Of a stretch of 64,000 bases of DNA, positions 25,668-35,782 are shown piece after piece. Within the stretch, counting starts at the first letter, position 1. Each line of letters starts with the position of its first letter. The stretch lies in NCBI RefSeq assembly GCF_005221385.1, contig NZ_CP039903.1:992001-1056000 (forward strand), given 5' to 3'. Made by a program: the position numbers and the translations under genes. The notes beneath the pieces were generated by a model. It did no database searches. It had not been told where the DNA came from and saw only the letters and a program-made list of their open reading frames with translations. Source of the stretch: Agrobacterium tumefaciens. Its GTDB lineage: Bacteria; Pseudomonadota; Alphaproteobacteria; Rhizobiales; Rhizobiaceae.

Positions 25668-26279
25668 ATGCTGACCTTTCGCTCCGCCCGAACTGAGGAC
25701 GAAGGCGCGCTTTACGCCATAAGCCTTGCCACCGGTGATGCCGGGCAGGATGCCACGCCGCTTTATAATGATGGCCGCATGGTCGGGCATATCTATTCCG
25801 TGCCCTATCTGCATCTTTGGCCCGATGCCGTTTTCGTGGCCGAGGACGAGGAGGGTGTCTGCGGCTACATCGTCGGCGCACTCGATACGGCCTTGCACGA
25901 AGAGCGGCTGGAGCGGGAATGGTGGCCACATCTGCGCGCCCTTTACCCCGATCCCGGCGGCGACCAGCAGACATGGGACGCCGACGAGCGCCGCGCCCAT
26001 TTCATCCACCATCCGCGCCGCACGCCAACCTGGCTTACCGATCCGTTTCCGGCCCATATCCACATGAACCTCTTGCCGCGCACGCAAGGCAAGGGCGGCG
26101 GCACCCGGCTTCTGTCCCGCTGGCTTGATATGGCCAGACAGAACAACGTCTACGGCATCCATCTCGGAGCCAGCGAACGCAACCATGCGGGCATGCGCTT
26201 CTGGGAAACGCGCGGCTTCAAACGTCTGGAGAGCCACGAAACGCCTGGTAGTGTCTGGTTTGGCATGGCGCTGGAGTAA
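25668..26279 (+). CDS. GNAT family N-acetyltransferase
   Basis: A 203-residue acetyltransferase-like protein. It starts with the GNAT beta-strand pattern LTFRSARTEDEGALYAIS and has the acetyl-CoA loop in LLPRTQGKGGGTRLLSRW, then GASERNHAGMRFWETRGFKRLESH. The ATG at 25668 has AAGGGAAGG upstream; a GTG at 25635 also opens the frame but is poorly placed. The central insertion with the His-rich HFIHHPRRTPTWLTDPFPAHIH resembles the acetyltransferase-like domains related to O-GlcNAcase tails. The substrate is unknown. Confidence 0.85.
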   Translation: MLTFRSARTEDEGALYAISLATGDAGQDATPLYNDGRMVGHIYSVPYLHLWPDAVFVAEDEEGVCGYIVGALDTALHEERLEREWWPHLRALYPDPGGDQQTWDADERRAHFIHHPRRTPTWLTDPFPAHIHMNLLPRTQGKGGGTRLLSRWLDMARQNNVYGIHLGASERNHAGMRFWETRGFKRLESHETPGSVWFGMALE

Positions 26280-26455
26280 TTCAGGTTCTAATGACCCGTG
26301 CTGCCCCCGCCGCCAGAAACGGGGCAAAGGCAGAGCGAGTCAGGATCATGCAGACGGGCGATCTTTTTCCCCATGGTCACGCATTGGATTAGCCGCAGAC
26401 TGCCATCGCCACAAATAGGGATAGGAAACGATATCACCGCGTCTGAACTTGGACA

Positions 26456-26731
26456 TTATCTGTTCTGCTCATCGCGGTATTTCCGATATTCTTCGGAGTC
26501 TTTCTCCAGTTCGTTGTTGAACATGGCGGCCAGTTCATCAGGCATTTCACCGGCAGCGTAAGACCTGCGCGGATCGTCGCCTCCCAGCATTTTTTCGAAA
26601 AGTTCGACCGGCACCACCACGACCGAAGGTCGCCCGTGCTTCGTCAGCAAAATGGGCGATTTCTGCGCTTCGTCATGGTAGCGACCGAAATGTCGCATAA
26701 ACTCCGCCGTGGAAATAGATTTTCTTTTCAT
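26456..26731 (-). CDS. Orphan Phd/YefM-type antitoxin
   Basis: A 91-residue protein with the Phd/YefM N-terminal DNA-binding fold: KSISTAEFMRHFGRYHDEA followed by PILLTKHGRPSVVVVPVELFEKM. The acidic C-terminal half (DELAAMFNNELEKDSEEYRKYRDEQNR) would be the toxin-wrapping segment. Such proteins repress their own operon. A perfect 12-base inverted repeat lies 16 bases upstream of the start. No toxin gene follows on the same strand: the next 176 bases to the end of the GNAT gene carry no ORF. It is therefore an orphan antitoxin or a stand-alone regulator. Confidence 0.85.
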   Translation of the reverse strand: MKRKSISTAEFMRHFGRYHDEAQKSPILLTKHGRPSVVVVPVELFEKMLGGDDPRRSYAAGEMPDELAAMFNNELEKDSEEYRKYRDEQNR

Positions 26732-26746
26732 GAAAAATCCTCAAAT

Positions 26747-26777
26747 CTGTATTTTCTGAATAATACAGAAAATACAG
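26747..26777 (-). promoter_or_regulatory. Perfect 12-base inverted repeat, probable Phd operator
   Basis: CTGTATTTTCTG (26747-26758) and its exact complement CAGAAAATACAG (26766-26777) are separated by seven bases; a further AATACAGAAAAT copy overlaps the right arm. The site covers the promoter region of the orphan antitoxin, as expected for autorepression by a Phd/YefM dimer. Confidence 0.65.
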
Positions 26778-26918
26778 AAAATTTAAAGCCGTCGATTTTT
26801 GGTCTGGCGGCCAGCTCATCCACAAGAACCTTCTGTCCATCCGCTCCGCCACATTGTTCTTCCCTTCATGCTTTGTTAACCCGTTGAGGAAGGCCTTTCA
26901 GAAAACGGGAAGACAACC

Positions 26919-27563
26919 ATGCTGGCGACCGCAGAGGCGATTTCAGCCGACAGACCGGAAAAGCGCATCAAGGATCGCGCTGCGACTGAGAAGGCGATCT
27001 TCAACGCCGCGCGGTCGCTGCTTGCAGAGGAAGGCTTTCAGGGCTTTGGCATCAATGCGGTTGCCCGCCGTGCCGGCTGCGACAAGCAGCTGATCTATCG
27101 TTATTTCGGCGGCCTTGACGGTTTGATCGAGGCGATCGGCGAGGATCTCGGTTCCTGGGTGAAAGATCGTATCCCTGAAGACACCGGTGGGATGTTCCTT
27201 CTGACCTATGGCGACCTCATGGAAAAGCTTGCGCTTTATTTCATGGATGCGCTGCGCAGCGACCCGCTCGTCTGCAAGATCATCGCCTGGGAAGTGTCGG
27301 ATGGCTCGCCGCAGGTCCGTCAGCTGGCCGAAGCCCGCGCCAAGTCGCTGGGCAAATGGCTGGAGCGCATGCGTGGTTCGCTGGCGGCTCCCAAGGGTGT
27401 GGATACCGCCGCCGTTAATGCCGTGCTGTTCGCCGCCATCCAGCACCTCGTCATTTCTGCTGCCACCAGCGGCCAGTTCGCCGGTGTACCGCTGAAATCC
27501 GAGCGGGACTGGGAGAAGATCACCACGGCCGTCAAAAGGCTGGTGCGTGGCGTTTACGGCTGA
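26919..27563 (+). CDS. TetR/AcrR family transcriptional regulator
   Basis: A 214-residue regulator with a TetR helix-turn-helix at residues ~22-65: ATEKAIFNAARSLLAEEGFQ, then INAVARRAGCDKQLIYRYFGGLDGLIEAIG. The C-terminal ligand and dimer domain is all helical with KIIAWEVSD. The ATG is preceded by GGGAAG. It is not adjacent to an evident transporter or enzyme target, so it may act on itself or at a distance. Confidence 0.9.
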   Translation: MLATAEAISADRPEKRIKDRAATEKAIFNAARSLLAEEGFQGFGINAVARRAGCDKQLIYRYFGGLDGLIEAIGEDLGSWVKDRIPEDTGGMFLLTYGDLMEKLALYFMDALRSDPLVCKIIAWEVSDGSPQVRQLAEARAKSLGKWLERMRGSLAAPKGVDTAAVNAVLFAAIQHLVISAATSGQFAGVPLKSERDWEKITTAVKRLVRGVYG

Positions 27564-27764
27564 AACCGCTGCCGGGGTGGGGGAGACCGCAATCCCGGCG
27601 CAAGCGCGGCATTAAAGAAAAATCAGCCATGTTCTTACCGGACCGGCAACCGCCGCGGCGTCTGACCGTTCACGCAGATACACGTTTTCCACATGCCGGC
27701 CGTTCGTCGTTAACCATAATGACAGCTTTCATTTGCGTCGTCATAGCTGCGGGTCCAGTGTGAG

Positions 27765-27783
27765 TTAACGAAATGTTAACCAT
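27765..27783 (+). promoter_or_regulatory. CtrA-type binding box
   Basis: TTAACGAAATGTTAACCAT fits TTAA-N7-TTAAC exactly and contains the rhizobial half-site TTAACCAT (27776-27783); a second TTAACCAT lies at 27710-27717. The box ends 31 bases before the GTG of the small operon at 27814, a usual position for CtrA control. Binding is inferred from motif only. Confidence 0.6.
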
Positions 27784-27813
27784 GCGCAATGACTGCGCAT
27801 AAGGGAGCCGCAA

Positions 27814-27975
27814 GTGAGCCGCTGGACAGCTTTGGGCGTCATGATGACGTTTTTTGTGATGCTGCCGTTGGATATCGACGCGCCGGCGCTGAACCTCTGC
27901 CTGATGGCAGCGGTGCGCTGGGCGGTGCTTGCCGGCGTTCCCGATACGGTTTTTGCGCGGGGGCAGGCGGCATGA
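27814..27975 (+). CDS. 53-residue small membrane protein
   Basis: The GTG start is preceded by AAGGGAG at seven bases, a good ribosome binding site. The product begins SRWTALGVMMTFFVMLPLDI after the initiator and has one or two short hydrophobic stretches (residues ~8-20 and ~26-43). Its stop codon overlaps the ATG of the next gene (ATGA), so the two are translationally coupled. A CtrA-type box lies upstream. No family is recognised. Confidence 0.6.
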   Translation: MSRWTALGVMMTFFVMLPLDIDAPALNLCLMAAVRWAVLAGVPDTVFARGQAA

Positions 27976-28289
27976 AGTGGTTTCTGATCCTCTGGGCAGG
28001 CCCCGTCGCATTGCTGGGCAGCTGGTACTGGCTTTCCTACTACGACATGAGCTTCGGCTTTTACATGCTGACGCGTCAGACCCATGATCTGGTATTCCAG
28101 ATTTACGGCAATATTCTCGGCCTGCCGCCGGAAAGCCTGCCGCCGTTGGTGGCGCGCGCCATTGTGGTGGACAGCCTGATCGTGTTTGCCATCCTCGCTT
28201 TCCGCAAGAGGAAGCAGATTGCTGCCTGGTGGACGGGCCGTCAGTCGACCGCGCGGGCGAGTGCCGAAAGCCTGTCCAGCGCGCCTTGA
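27972..28289 (+). CDS. Small membrane protein, DUF6105-like
   Basis: A 105-residue protein with two clear hydrophobic segments ([20 protein letters not shown] and [15 protein letters not shown]) ending in a basic tail. I associate the pattern [22 protein letters not shown] with the Rhizobiaceae DUF6105 family, from memory and not confirmed. It overlaps the 53-residue gene at its start and the 3' end of ruvX (opposite strand) by 49 bases at its end. Confidence 0.75.
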   Translation: MKWFLILWAGPVALLGSWYWLSYYDMSFGFYMLTRQTHDLVFQIYGNILGLPPESLPPLVARAIVVDSLIVFAILAFRKRKQIAAWWTGRQSTARASAESLSSAP

Positions 28290-28720
28290 AGGATGAAGCT
28301 TGCGGCGGCCGAATCGATGCGTTCGGCCCGCTTGGCGCGTGAGACATCCATCTCCAGAAGTGCACGCTCGGCCGCGACCGTTGAAAGTCGCTCATCCCAG
28401 AAAATAAACGGCAGGGCGGTTTTTTCACCCATGGTGCGCACAAAGGCGCGTGTTGCCTGCACGCGGGGTCCGGCCGAACCGTCCATGTTCATCGGCAACC
28501 CGATGACAAAGGCGGATACCTTCTCCTTTTCGGCGAAGGCCAGCAGCACTTCGGCATCCCGTGTGAATTTCACCCGTTTGATGACGGGACGCGGCGTTGC
28601 GAAACGCCGCGATAGGTCCGACATGGCAAGCCCGATGGTCTTCGTGCCAAGGTCGAGGCCGGCAATCGCCTGTGCGGGCTGAAGGGTTTCCGCCAATTCC
28701 TCGATGGTGAGTATCGCCAT
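28241..28720 (-). CDS. ruvX: Holliday junction resolvase-like protein RuvX (YqgF)
   Basis: A 159-residue RNase H-fold nuclease of the YqgF family, implicated in 16S rRNA 5'-end maturation or in Holliday junction processing. The core reads [17 protein letters not shown], then [15 protein letters not shown], with the third acidic position in [17 protein letters not shown]. The length is normal, with a short N-terminal extension. It follows the PhnA-like gene by 14 bases on the same strand. Confidence 0.93.
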   Translation of the reverse strand: MAILTIEELAETLQPAQAIAGLDLGTKTIGLAMSDLSRRFATPRPVIKRVKFTRDAEVLLAFAEKEKVSAFVIGLPMNMDGSAGPRVQATRAFVRTMGEKTALPFIFWDERLSTVAAERALLEMDVSRAKRAERIDSAAASFILQGALDRLSALARAVD

Positions 28721-28734
28721 GTCGTGTGCTGCCC

Positions 28735-29037
28735 TTATCGTTTACGGACGAATTCAGTGCGCAGCACCAGACCCTTGACCGCATCATGCCTGCAATCGAT
28801 CTCTTCCGGATTATCGGTCAGGCGGATGGACTTGATGACGGTGCCCTGCTTGATGACAGTGCTGGTGCCCTTGACCTTCAAATCCTTGATCAGGGTTACG
28901 GAATCGCCATCTTCAAGCACATTGCCCGCCGCATCGCGCACTTCATTGGCGCGCGCTGCCTCTGCTGCCAGTTCTGAAGCCGGCCGCCATTCGCCGGTTG
29001 CCTCGTCATACACGTAATCGTCATTATCTGCGGCCAT
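28735..29037 (-). CDS. PhnA/YjdM-like domain protein
   Basis: A 100-residue protein whose C-terminal 70 residues ([39 protein letters not shown], then [21 protein letters not shown]) are the PhnA SH3-like barrel. The N-terminal zinc ribbon of full-length PhnA is replaced by a short acidic stretch ([15 protein letters not shown]). The ATG at 29037 has AGAGAGG upstream. PhnA was named for phosphonate use, but this role is not supported for the family. It precedes ruvX in one transcript. Confidence 0.8.
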   Translation of the reverse strand: MAADNDDYVYDEATGEWRPASELAAEAARANEVRDAAGNVLEDGDSVTLIKDLKVKGTSTVIKQGTVIKSIRLTDNPEEIDCRHDAVKGLVLRTEFVRKR

Positions 29038-29136
29038 TGTCGCCTCTCTGAAATATCGGTAGTGCGGTTGTTCAGGCTGTTTCCAGAAAACGTCCGTTTT
29101 CAACGGAAACGTGAGACCCGCTCTAGACCTTTGATT

Positions 29137-29188
29137 TTACGCATTTTCCAGACGTAAAACCGCTACGCACTTTTACTGGAAATGCTCT
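29137..29188. repeat. Rhizobial palindromic interspersed element
   Basis: Imperfect palindrome: TTTACGCATTTTCCAGACGT on the left faces ACTGGAAATGC on the right (29175-29185). The same pattern in a more decayed form is at 11066-11116. It is inserted between the PhnA-like gene and the metallo-hydrolase gene. Confidence 0.55.
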
Positions 29189-29226
29189 ATGTCATACTAC
29201 ACCGGCAATACAAAGGAGAAGTTCCC

Positions 29227-29931
29227 ATGAAAATCACCTGGCTCGGCCATTCCGCCTTCCGCCTCGAAAACGGTAGCGCGAAGATCCTCATCGATCCGTT
29301 CTTCACCGGCAATCCCGGTTTTGCCGGACAGGATGGGAAGGCGGCAGCCGAAGGCATCACCCATATTCTCCTGACCCACGGCCATGGCGACCATGTCGGC
29401 GATACCGTGCAGCTTGCCCGTGAGACGGGCGCGACTGTGCTGGCGAATGCTGATCTTGCCGCCTGGCTTTCCGCAAAGGGTGTCGCGAAGGTCGATATGG
29501 GCAATACCGGCGGCACGGTGCATTTCGATGGTTTTTCGGTCACCTTCACCAATGCGCTGCATTCCTCCGCCCAGATCACCGAAGATGGCGTCTCCCATTC
29601 GCTCGGCAACGCCAATGGCCTGATGCTGCATTTCGAGGATGGCCCGGCCGTCTATCACATGGGTGACACCGATATCTTCTCCGACATGAAACTCATCAAT
29701 GAACTGCACCAGCCGGATATCGGCCTCGTGCCGATCGGTGACCGCTTCACCATGGGCGGGGCGGTGGCTGCACTTGCCTGCCAGCGCTTCTTCAAGTTCC
29801 AGAACGTGCTTCCCTGCCACTACGGTTCCTTCCCGATCATCGACCAGACGCCGGAGAAATTCGTGGCCGGCATGGAAGGCTCTGAAGCCCGTGTTCACAC
29901 GCCTAAGGCAGGTGATACGCTGTCCTTCTGA
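29227..29931 (+). CDS. Metal-dependent hydrolase, UPF0173 (beta-lactamase fold)
   Basis: A 234-residue protein of the metallo-beta-lactamase fold. It has [10 protein letters not shown] (the HxHxDH metal motif), [10 protein letters not shown], and a late His in [10 protein letters not shown]. It starts [25 protein letters not shown] as in UPF0173 (YtkL-like) hydrolases. The ATG at 29227 has AAGGAG at about eight bases; the frame is open 15 codons upstream without support. The substrate is unknown. gatC follows on the same strand after 125 bases. Confidence 0.9.
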   Translation: MKITWLGHSAFRLENGSAKILIDPFFTGNPGFAGQDGKAAAEGITHILLTHGHGDHVGDTVQLARETGATVLANADLAAWLSAKGVAKVDMGNTGGTVHFDGFSVTFTNALHSSAQITEDGVSHSLGNANGLMLHFEDGPAVYHMGDTDIFSDMKLINELHQPDIGLVPIGDRFTMGGAVAALACQRFFKFQNVLPCHYGSFPIIDQTPEKFVAGMEGSEARVHTPKAGDTLSF

Positions 29932-30056
29932 CATTTTGCCTGCACATGTCGCGACTGCAAAACCGCCACACAGTTTGACGCGACATGTTTTCTACCGTTG
30001 CGAATGGCGGACATGGTGATTATAGCGGGTAGGAAAATTCTGACCGGAGTAGAACC

Positions 30057-30344
30057 ATGTCCGTCGATCTCGCCACCGTAAAGCGCGTTGCGCGCCTTGC
30101 CCGTATCGCTGTCAACGAAGAAGAAGCACAGAATATGCTCGGGCAGCTGAACGGCATACTCGGTTTCGTGGAGCAACTTTCGGAGGTGAATGTCGATGGC
30201 GTCGAGCCGATGACGTCAGTGACCCCGGTGGACATGAAGAAGCGCGCCGACGTGGTGACCGACGGCAACAAGGCGGAAGACATCGTCGCCAATGCGCCTG
30301 CGACCGACCGGGACTTCTTCATGGTCCCGAAAGTGGTCGAATAA
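30057..30344 (+). CDS. gatC: Asp-tRNA(Asn)/Glu-tRNA(Gln) amidotransferase subunit C
   Basis: The small subunit that holds GatA and GatB together in the tRNA-dependent amidotransferase. The 95-residue protein has the family pattern [43 protein letters not shown] and the C-terminal FFMVPKVVE. It has an AGTAGAA-type purine stretch before the ATG. gatA follows after 55 bases. Confidence 0.96.
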   Translation: MSVDLATVKRVARLARIAVNEEEAQNMLGQLNGILGFVEQLSEVNVDGVEPMTSVTPVDMKKRADVVTDGNKAEDIVANAPATDRDFFMVPKVVE

Positions 30345-30399
30345 GCGACCGCCGTTTGCCGCCTGATTTTTCCGAGATTTTCGAAAGCCGTTGCCGACC

Positions 30400-31881
<1,482 letters not shown>

Positions 31882-31908
31882 GAGGCCTGACAAGCGAATG
31901 AGAAATCC

Positions 31909-31943
31909 GACGGGCGGCATCAAAGTGCCGCCCGTCTCTTTTT
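31909..31943 (+). terminator. Rho-independent terminator of gatA
   Basis: A perfect 11-base stem GACGGGCGGCA/TGCCGCCCGTC with a six-base loop is followed by TCTTTTT. It lies 27 bases after the gatA stop and touches the 3' end of the convergent YjhX-like gene. Confidence 0.9.
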
Positions 31944-32199
31944 ATCGATTGTCCAGCTCACCCCGCACGAGTTCCAGCCCGCGCGTGGTGATACGGTAAG
32001 GTTTGCCGCCGGAAGAGGCGATTGCTCTCTTCCGTTTCAGTTTGCGGAAGGTGAGGAGATCGAGGCCGCTGAAAATCCAGCCATCGCGCGTATAGAGCGC
32101 AATTTTTTCGATTTTGCGGGTATCGTCTCGAACGAGTTCAATTCTGTCGCCCTGGGCGAGCAGGTGAAGAATGCGCTGTTCGGCGCGGGAAATGTCCAT
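31942..32199 (-). CDS. YjhX/TopAI family protein (toxin family)
   Basis: An 85-residue protein with the exact length and layout of the YjhX (UPF0386) family: MDISRAEQRILHLLAQGDRI, then TRDGWIFSGLDLLTFRKLK and the C-terminal GGKPYRITTRGLELVRGELDNR. In E. coli YjhX (TopAI) inhibits topoisomerase I and is countered by YjhQ, a GNAT-type protein. The ATG at 32199 matches the family start; two upstream in-frame starts (32223, 32241) have no better RBS. A GNAT gene is divergently placed 319 bases away, an arrangement unlike that of E. coli. Toxicity is not shown by sequence. Confidence 0.8.
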   Translation of the reverse strand: MDISRAEQRILHLLAQGDRIELVRDDTRKIEKIALYTRDGWIFSGLDLLTFRKLKRKRAIASSGGKPYRITTRGLELVRGELDNR

Positions 32200-32518
32200 T
32201 TTTGGAAGTCCGGTCGGCGTCATATAGACGCGTGAAAGCAAACCCGGGTGCCGTTAAGGCATCCGGCTCGGTTTCAGCATGGCCCGGCGCGCAAGAAACT
32301 TGCGGGCAGGGCCGTTACCGGGACTCCGATTGAGCGAACATAAAAACTCCTGACTTGCGCTTTTTCGTTAGCGGGCCAGGCCATGGCGGTCAAGTCCGGC
32401 GTGTTGTTCGCATCCGTTGCCAATTTTTACGGTTGTGCAGATGGACACCGCCCTTAAAGCTGCGCTGGCCGAATCACGCGGCCGGTGCTTTACTTCTTGC
32501 GGCCATGGAGGGCGCGGC

Positions 32519-33028
32519 TTGATCGTCATTCGCAATGCGCTTGAGCAGGAAGCGGAGGCCTTGGCGGCCATCGGCCTCAGGGCCTGGCGGCAGGCAACCG
32601 CCGCACTCGGCATCACCGCGACGCTTTATGACAACGCGGCAAGTGCCTTTTCCAATTTCACCCGCTCCTCATGGCTGGCCATCCGGGTAGCGGAGTCCGG
32701 TGGCTCGGTTGCCGGATGGGCGGCGCGGGAACATTTCGACGAGACGATTTCAGATTTCTGGATCGATCCGGATTTTCAGCGCCGGCGGGTCGGCAGTCTC
32801 CTGCTCGCTGATATTGAACGGCTGATAGTGGACAAGGGCTTCGAAACCATCCGACTTGAAACCCATGCCCAGAACGAACCGGCCGTCGCTTTTTTCCGCC
32901 ACCATGGCTATAGCGTCCGCTGGCTCTCCGTTTCCTACGCGCCGAAGCTCGATCGCGATGTGCAGTCGGTCGGTCTGCAAAAGCAGCTTGTCGAGATCGA
33001 GAGCGGTGTTTACGGCACGGAGTTCTGA
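32519..33028 (+). CDS. GNAT family N-acetyltransferase next to the YjhX-like gene
   Basis: An acetyltransferase with LIVIRNALEQEAEALAAIGL as first strand and helix, the acetyl-CoA loop DFQRRRVGSLLLADIERL, and ETHAQNEPAVAFFRHHGYSV. I prefer the TTG at 32519 because GGAGG sits eight bases upstream and the GNAT fold begins there (169 residues). An ATG at 32441 would add 26 residues without known similarity. Its 3' end overlaps the convergent DUF1294 gene by 19 bases. It could be the partner of the YjhX-like protein, or an unrelated acetyltransferase. Confidence 0.8.
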   Translation: MIVIRNALEQEAEALAAIGLRAWRQATAALGITATLYDNAASAFSNFTRSSWLAIRVAESGGSVAGWAAREHFDETISDFWIDPDFQRRRVGSLLLADIERLIVDKGFETIRLETHAQNEPAVAFFRHHGYSVRWLSVSYAPKLDRDVQSVGLQKQLVEIESGVYGTEF

Positions 33029-33330
33029 GCAAGGGTTACCAGCCGCATCGGCCAGTTTGGCATGATGATCACGGATGTGATGAGGCCGGCGTGCACGATC
33101 ACGATCGCTGGCAGGATGCTGCGGAACGGTTCCTTGCGCGTTTTATGCCGCAGGAGGTGCTGAGCCGAAATCGCACCGATGCTGCCGCCCAGGAAGGCGA
33201 GCCACAACAATGTGCTCTCGCGAATGCGCCAGCCGCCATTTCTCGCCGCCTCCTTGTCCCACCAGTAGACGAGAAAAACGAAAAAATTGAAGGCAATATA
33301 GATCAGGAAGCCGAGGGCAATTGTCGTCAT
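33010..33330 (-). CDS. DUF1294 membrane protein
   Basis: A 106-residue protein with an N-terminal hydrophobic segment (IALGFLIYIAFNFFVFLVYWWDK), the conserved DUF1294 motif YWWDKEAARNGGWRIRESTLLWLAFLGGSIGA (cited as landmark), HKTRKEPF, and a second membrane segment. The ATG at 33330 fits the family start; the frame is open far upstream without coding signal. Function unknown. Related domains are often fused to cold-shock domains, which is not the case here. Confidence 0.85.
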   Translation of the reverse strand: MTTIALGFLIYIAFNFFVFLVYWWDKEAARNGGWRIRESTLLWLAFLGGSIGAISAQHLLRHKTRKEPFRSILPAIVIVHAGLITSVIIMPNWPMRLVTLAQNSVP

Positions 33331-33481
33331 GGCCTGAATTGAATTCGAGAAGCGTAAAAAACCCGTGTCCGGCGAGGCCGAAAATCCGGCGCGTGGCGTC
33401 AGAGGACGCAAGATGTCTTGCGCCCGCGCGCCATATGTTCTACCCACCAAAGCCAAAGAACCCGTATATCGTGAGCTTCAG

Positions 33482-34987
33482 ATGACCCTTGTAGACGTGC
33501 GCACCCCCGACCCGAAACGCTTCATTCCCGGCGCCACCGGCGATTGGGAAATCGTGATCGGCCTCGAAGTCCATGCGCAGGTTCTCTCCAATTCCAAGCT
33601 GTTTTCCGGTGCCTCCACCACCTTCGGCAATGCGCCGAACGCCAACGTGTCGCTGGTGGACGCCGCCATGCCAGGCATGCTCCCCGTCATCAACGAGGAA
33701 TGCGTCAAACAGGCGGTGCGTACCGGTCTTGGCCTGAAGGCGAAGATCAACAACCGTTCGATCTTCGACCGCAAGAACTATTTCTATCCGGACTTGCCGC
33801 AGGGCTACCAGATTTCGCAGTTCAAGGACCCGATTGTCGGCGAAGGCATCATCACCATTTCGCTCGGGCCGGACCGTCAGGGCAATTTCGAGGATATCGA
33901 GATCGGCATCGAGCGCCTGCATCTGGAGCAGGACGCCGGCAAGTCCATGCACGACCAGCACCCGACCATGTCCTTCGTGGACCTGAACCGTTCTGGCGTG
34001 GCGCTGATGGAAATCGTCTCCAAGCCCGACATGCGATCCTCGGATGAGGCGAAGGCCTATCTCACCAAGCTGCGCTCCATCGTGCGTTATCTCGGCACCT
34101 GCGACGGCAACATGGACGAAGGCTCGATGCGCGCCGACGTCAACGTCTCCGTGCGTCGTCCGGGCGAAGGTTTCGGCACGCGCTGCGAGATCAAGAACGT
34201 CAACTCTATCCGCTTCGTCGGCCAGGCCATCGAATATGAGGCGCGCCGCCAGATCGCCATTCTGGAAGATGGTGGTGCCATCGATCAGGAAACCCGCCTG
34301 TTCGACCCCGGCAAGGGCGAAACGCGGTCCATGCGTTCCAAGGAAGATGCGCATGACTATCGTTATTTCCCCGATCCGGACCTGCTGCCGCTCGAATTCG
34401 ACGATGCTTTCGTCGAAGCGCTGAAGGTCGATCTGCCGGAACTGCCCGACGACAAGAAGGCGCGTTTCGTGGCCGATCTTGGCCTGTCGGTCTATGACGC
34501 CTCGATCCTCGTTTCGGAAAAGGCGATTGCCGATTATTACGAGGCTGTCGCTGCCGGCCGCGATCCGAAAGCCGCCGCCAACTGGGTCATCAACGACCTT
34601 CTCGGCGCGCTCAACAAGTTTGGCAAGGATATCGAGACGACGCCGGTTTCGCCGGAACAGCTCGGCGGCATCATCGATCTTATCAAGGCCGAGACCATTT
34701 CCGGCAAGATCGCCAAGGATCTGTTCGAGATCGTCTGGAACGAGGGCGGCAATCCGGCTGAAATCGTCGAGGCCCGCGGCATGAAGCAGGTGACCGATAC
34801 CGGCGCCATTGAAAAGGCCGTGGATGATATCATCGCCGCCAACCCGGATCAGGTCGAAAAGGTCAAGGCGAAGCCGACGCTCGCCGGCTGGTTCGTCGGT
34901 CAGGTCATGAAGGCGACGGGCGGCAAGGCCAACCCGCAGGCGGTGCAGGCGCTGGTGAAGGCCAAGCTCGGTATCGAGGAAGAGTGA
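33482..34987 (+). CDS. gatB: Asp-tRNA(Asn)/Glu-tRNA(Gln) amidotransferase subunit B
   Basis: The subunit that binds the misacylated tRNA and phosphorylates its acyl group. The ATG at 33482 gives 501 residues starting [20 protein letters not shown]. The frame is open to 33365 but that leader is not family-like. Landmarks are [50 protein letters not shown] motif ([10 protein letters not shown]), DVNVSVR, and the C-terminal YqeY-like tail [22 protein letters not shown]. It is separated from gatC-gatA by three unrelated genes. Confidence 0.97.
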   Translation: MTLVDVRTPDPKRFIPGATGDWEIVIGLEVHAQVLSNSKLFSGASTTFGNAPNANVSLVDAAMPGMLPVINEECVKQAVRTGLGLKAKINNRSIFDRKNYFYPDLPQGYQISQFKDPIVGEGIITISLGPDRQGNFEDIEIGIERLHLEQDAGKSMHDQHPTMSFVDLNRSGVALMEIVSKPDMRSSDEAKAYLTKLRSIVRYLGTCDGNMDEGSMRADVNVSVRRPGEGFGTRCEIKNVNSIRFVGQAIEYEARRQIAILEDGGAIDQETRLFDPGKGETRSMRSKEDAHDYRYFPDPDLLPLEFDDAFVEALKVDLPELPDDKKARFVADLGLSVYDASILVSEKAIADYYEAVAAGRDPKAAANWVINDLLGALNKFGKDIETTPVSPEQLGGIIDLIKAETISGKIAKDLFEIVWNEGGNPAEIVEARGMKQVTDTGAIEKAVDDIIAANPDQVEKVKAKPTLAGWFVGQVMKATGGKANPQAVQALVKAKLGIEEE

Positions 34988-35026
34988 CAAGGAAGCATGC
35001 ATCGTGCTCGGGTAACGGCATAGAGG

Positions 35027-35145
35027 TTCCGTCATACCGGCCTTGAGCCGGTATCCAGCCAGCCCAAGTCGTTGGGCTGAAAAGACTCCTTTCGCCGCGC
35101 AGACGCACGGCGGCTGGATGCCGGATCAAGTCCGGCATGACGGAA
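35027..35145. repeat. Large inverted-repeat element (MITE-like palindrome)
   Basis: Two 34-base arms (35027-35060 and 35112-35145) are inverted copies with only four differences, ending TTCCGTCATACCGG and CCGGCATGACGGAA. Each arm is itself a small hairpin around CTTGA/TCAAG. The centre holds another hairpin (AGCCCAAGTCGTTGGGCT). Elements with these ends are widely repeated in Alphaproteobacteria. The remaining bases up to 35284 contain a further palindrome (GCCCGAGGATGATGTCGGGC) and the leader of the GNAT gene. Confidence 0.7.
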
Positions 35146-35284
35146 GTAATAAGTTTTAGCCCGGATTATTCCCGATTAAACCACACAGTGGTACAAGCCC
35201 GAGGATGATGTCGGGCACAGAGGACTGACATCACTTCTGCCGGGATCAACGCCCGGCATTTCTGTTTCAAGACGGAGCCAAATC

Positions 35285-35782
35285 ATGTTTTTCATCCGCA
35301 CGGCAAGCCTGCGTGACATTGAGCCGGTTCGCACCCTGCTCGCGACGACCTGGCACGCGACCTACGACGTGATTTACGGCGCGGACAAGGTGAACGAACT
35401 GATTGCCGCATGGCACTCGCCGCAGGCCATGAAGGACCGGGTCGAGAAAAAGGGCGGCGAGTTTCTGGTGGCGGATGACGGCAAGCGGATCGGCGGCATG
35501 GCCTATGGCTCCATGTCCACCAAGATGGCGAAGACGGCCCTGCTGCACCAGCTCTATGTGGCGCCCGACCTTCAGCGTCAGGGTGTTGGCCGCGATCTTT
35601 TCGCCGAACTCGAAACCTGTTTTCCGGATGCGGAAATCATGCGGCTGGAAGTCGAGCCTAAAAATACTGTCGCAATCGCCTTTTATGAAGGCGTCGGATT
35701 TGTCGAGGTGGACCGAATCGAGCGCATGGCGGGCATCGAGGGGCTGCCCGGCATCGTTATGGAAAAGAGCCTGAAACGATGA
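35285..35782 (+). CDS. GNAT family N-acetyltransferase (first of a pair)
   Basis: A 165-residue GNAT protein: FIRTASLRDIEPVRTLLATTW at the start, LHQLYVAPDLQRQGVGRDLFAEL as the acetyl-CoA-binding strand and loop, and EVEPKNTVAIAFYEGVGFVEV. The ATG has AGACGGAG upstream. The last four bases overlap the start of the second GNAT gene, so the two are co-translated. Substrate unknown. Confidence 0.9.
   Translation: MFFIRTASLRDIEPVRTLLATTWHATYDVIYGADKVNELIAAWHSPQAMKDRVEKKGGEFLVADDGKRIGGMAYGSMSTKMAKTALLHQLYVAPDLQRQGVGRDLFAELETCFPDAEIMRLEVEPKNTVAIAFYEGVGFVEVDRIERMAGIEGLPGIVMEKSLKR

Noticed and set aside
33440..35035. 531-codon frame opposite gatB
   Set aside because: Antisense of gatB; runs into the repeat element and has no family pattern.
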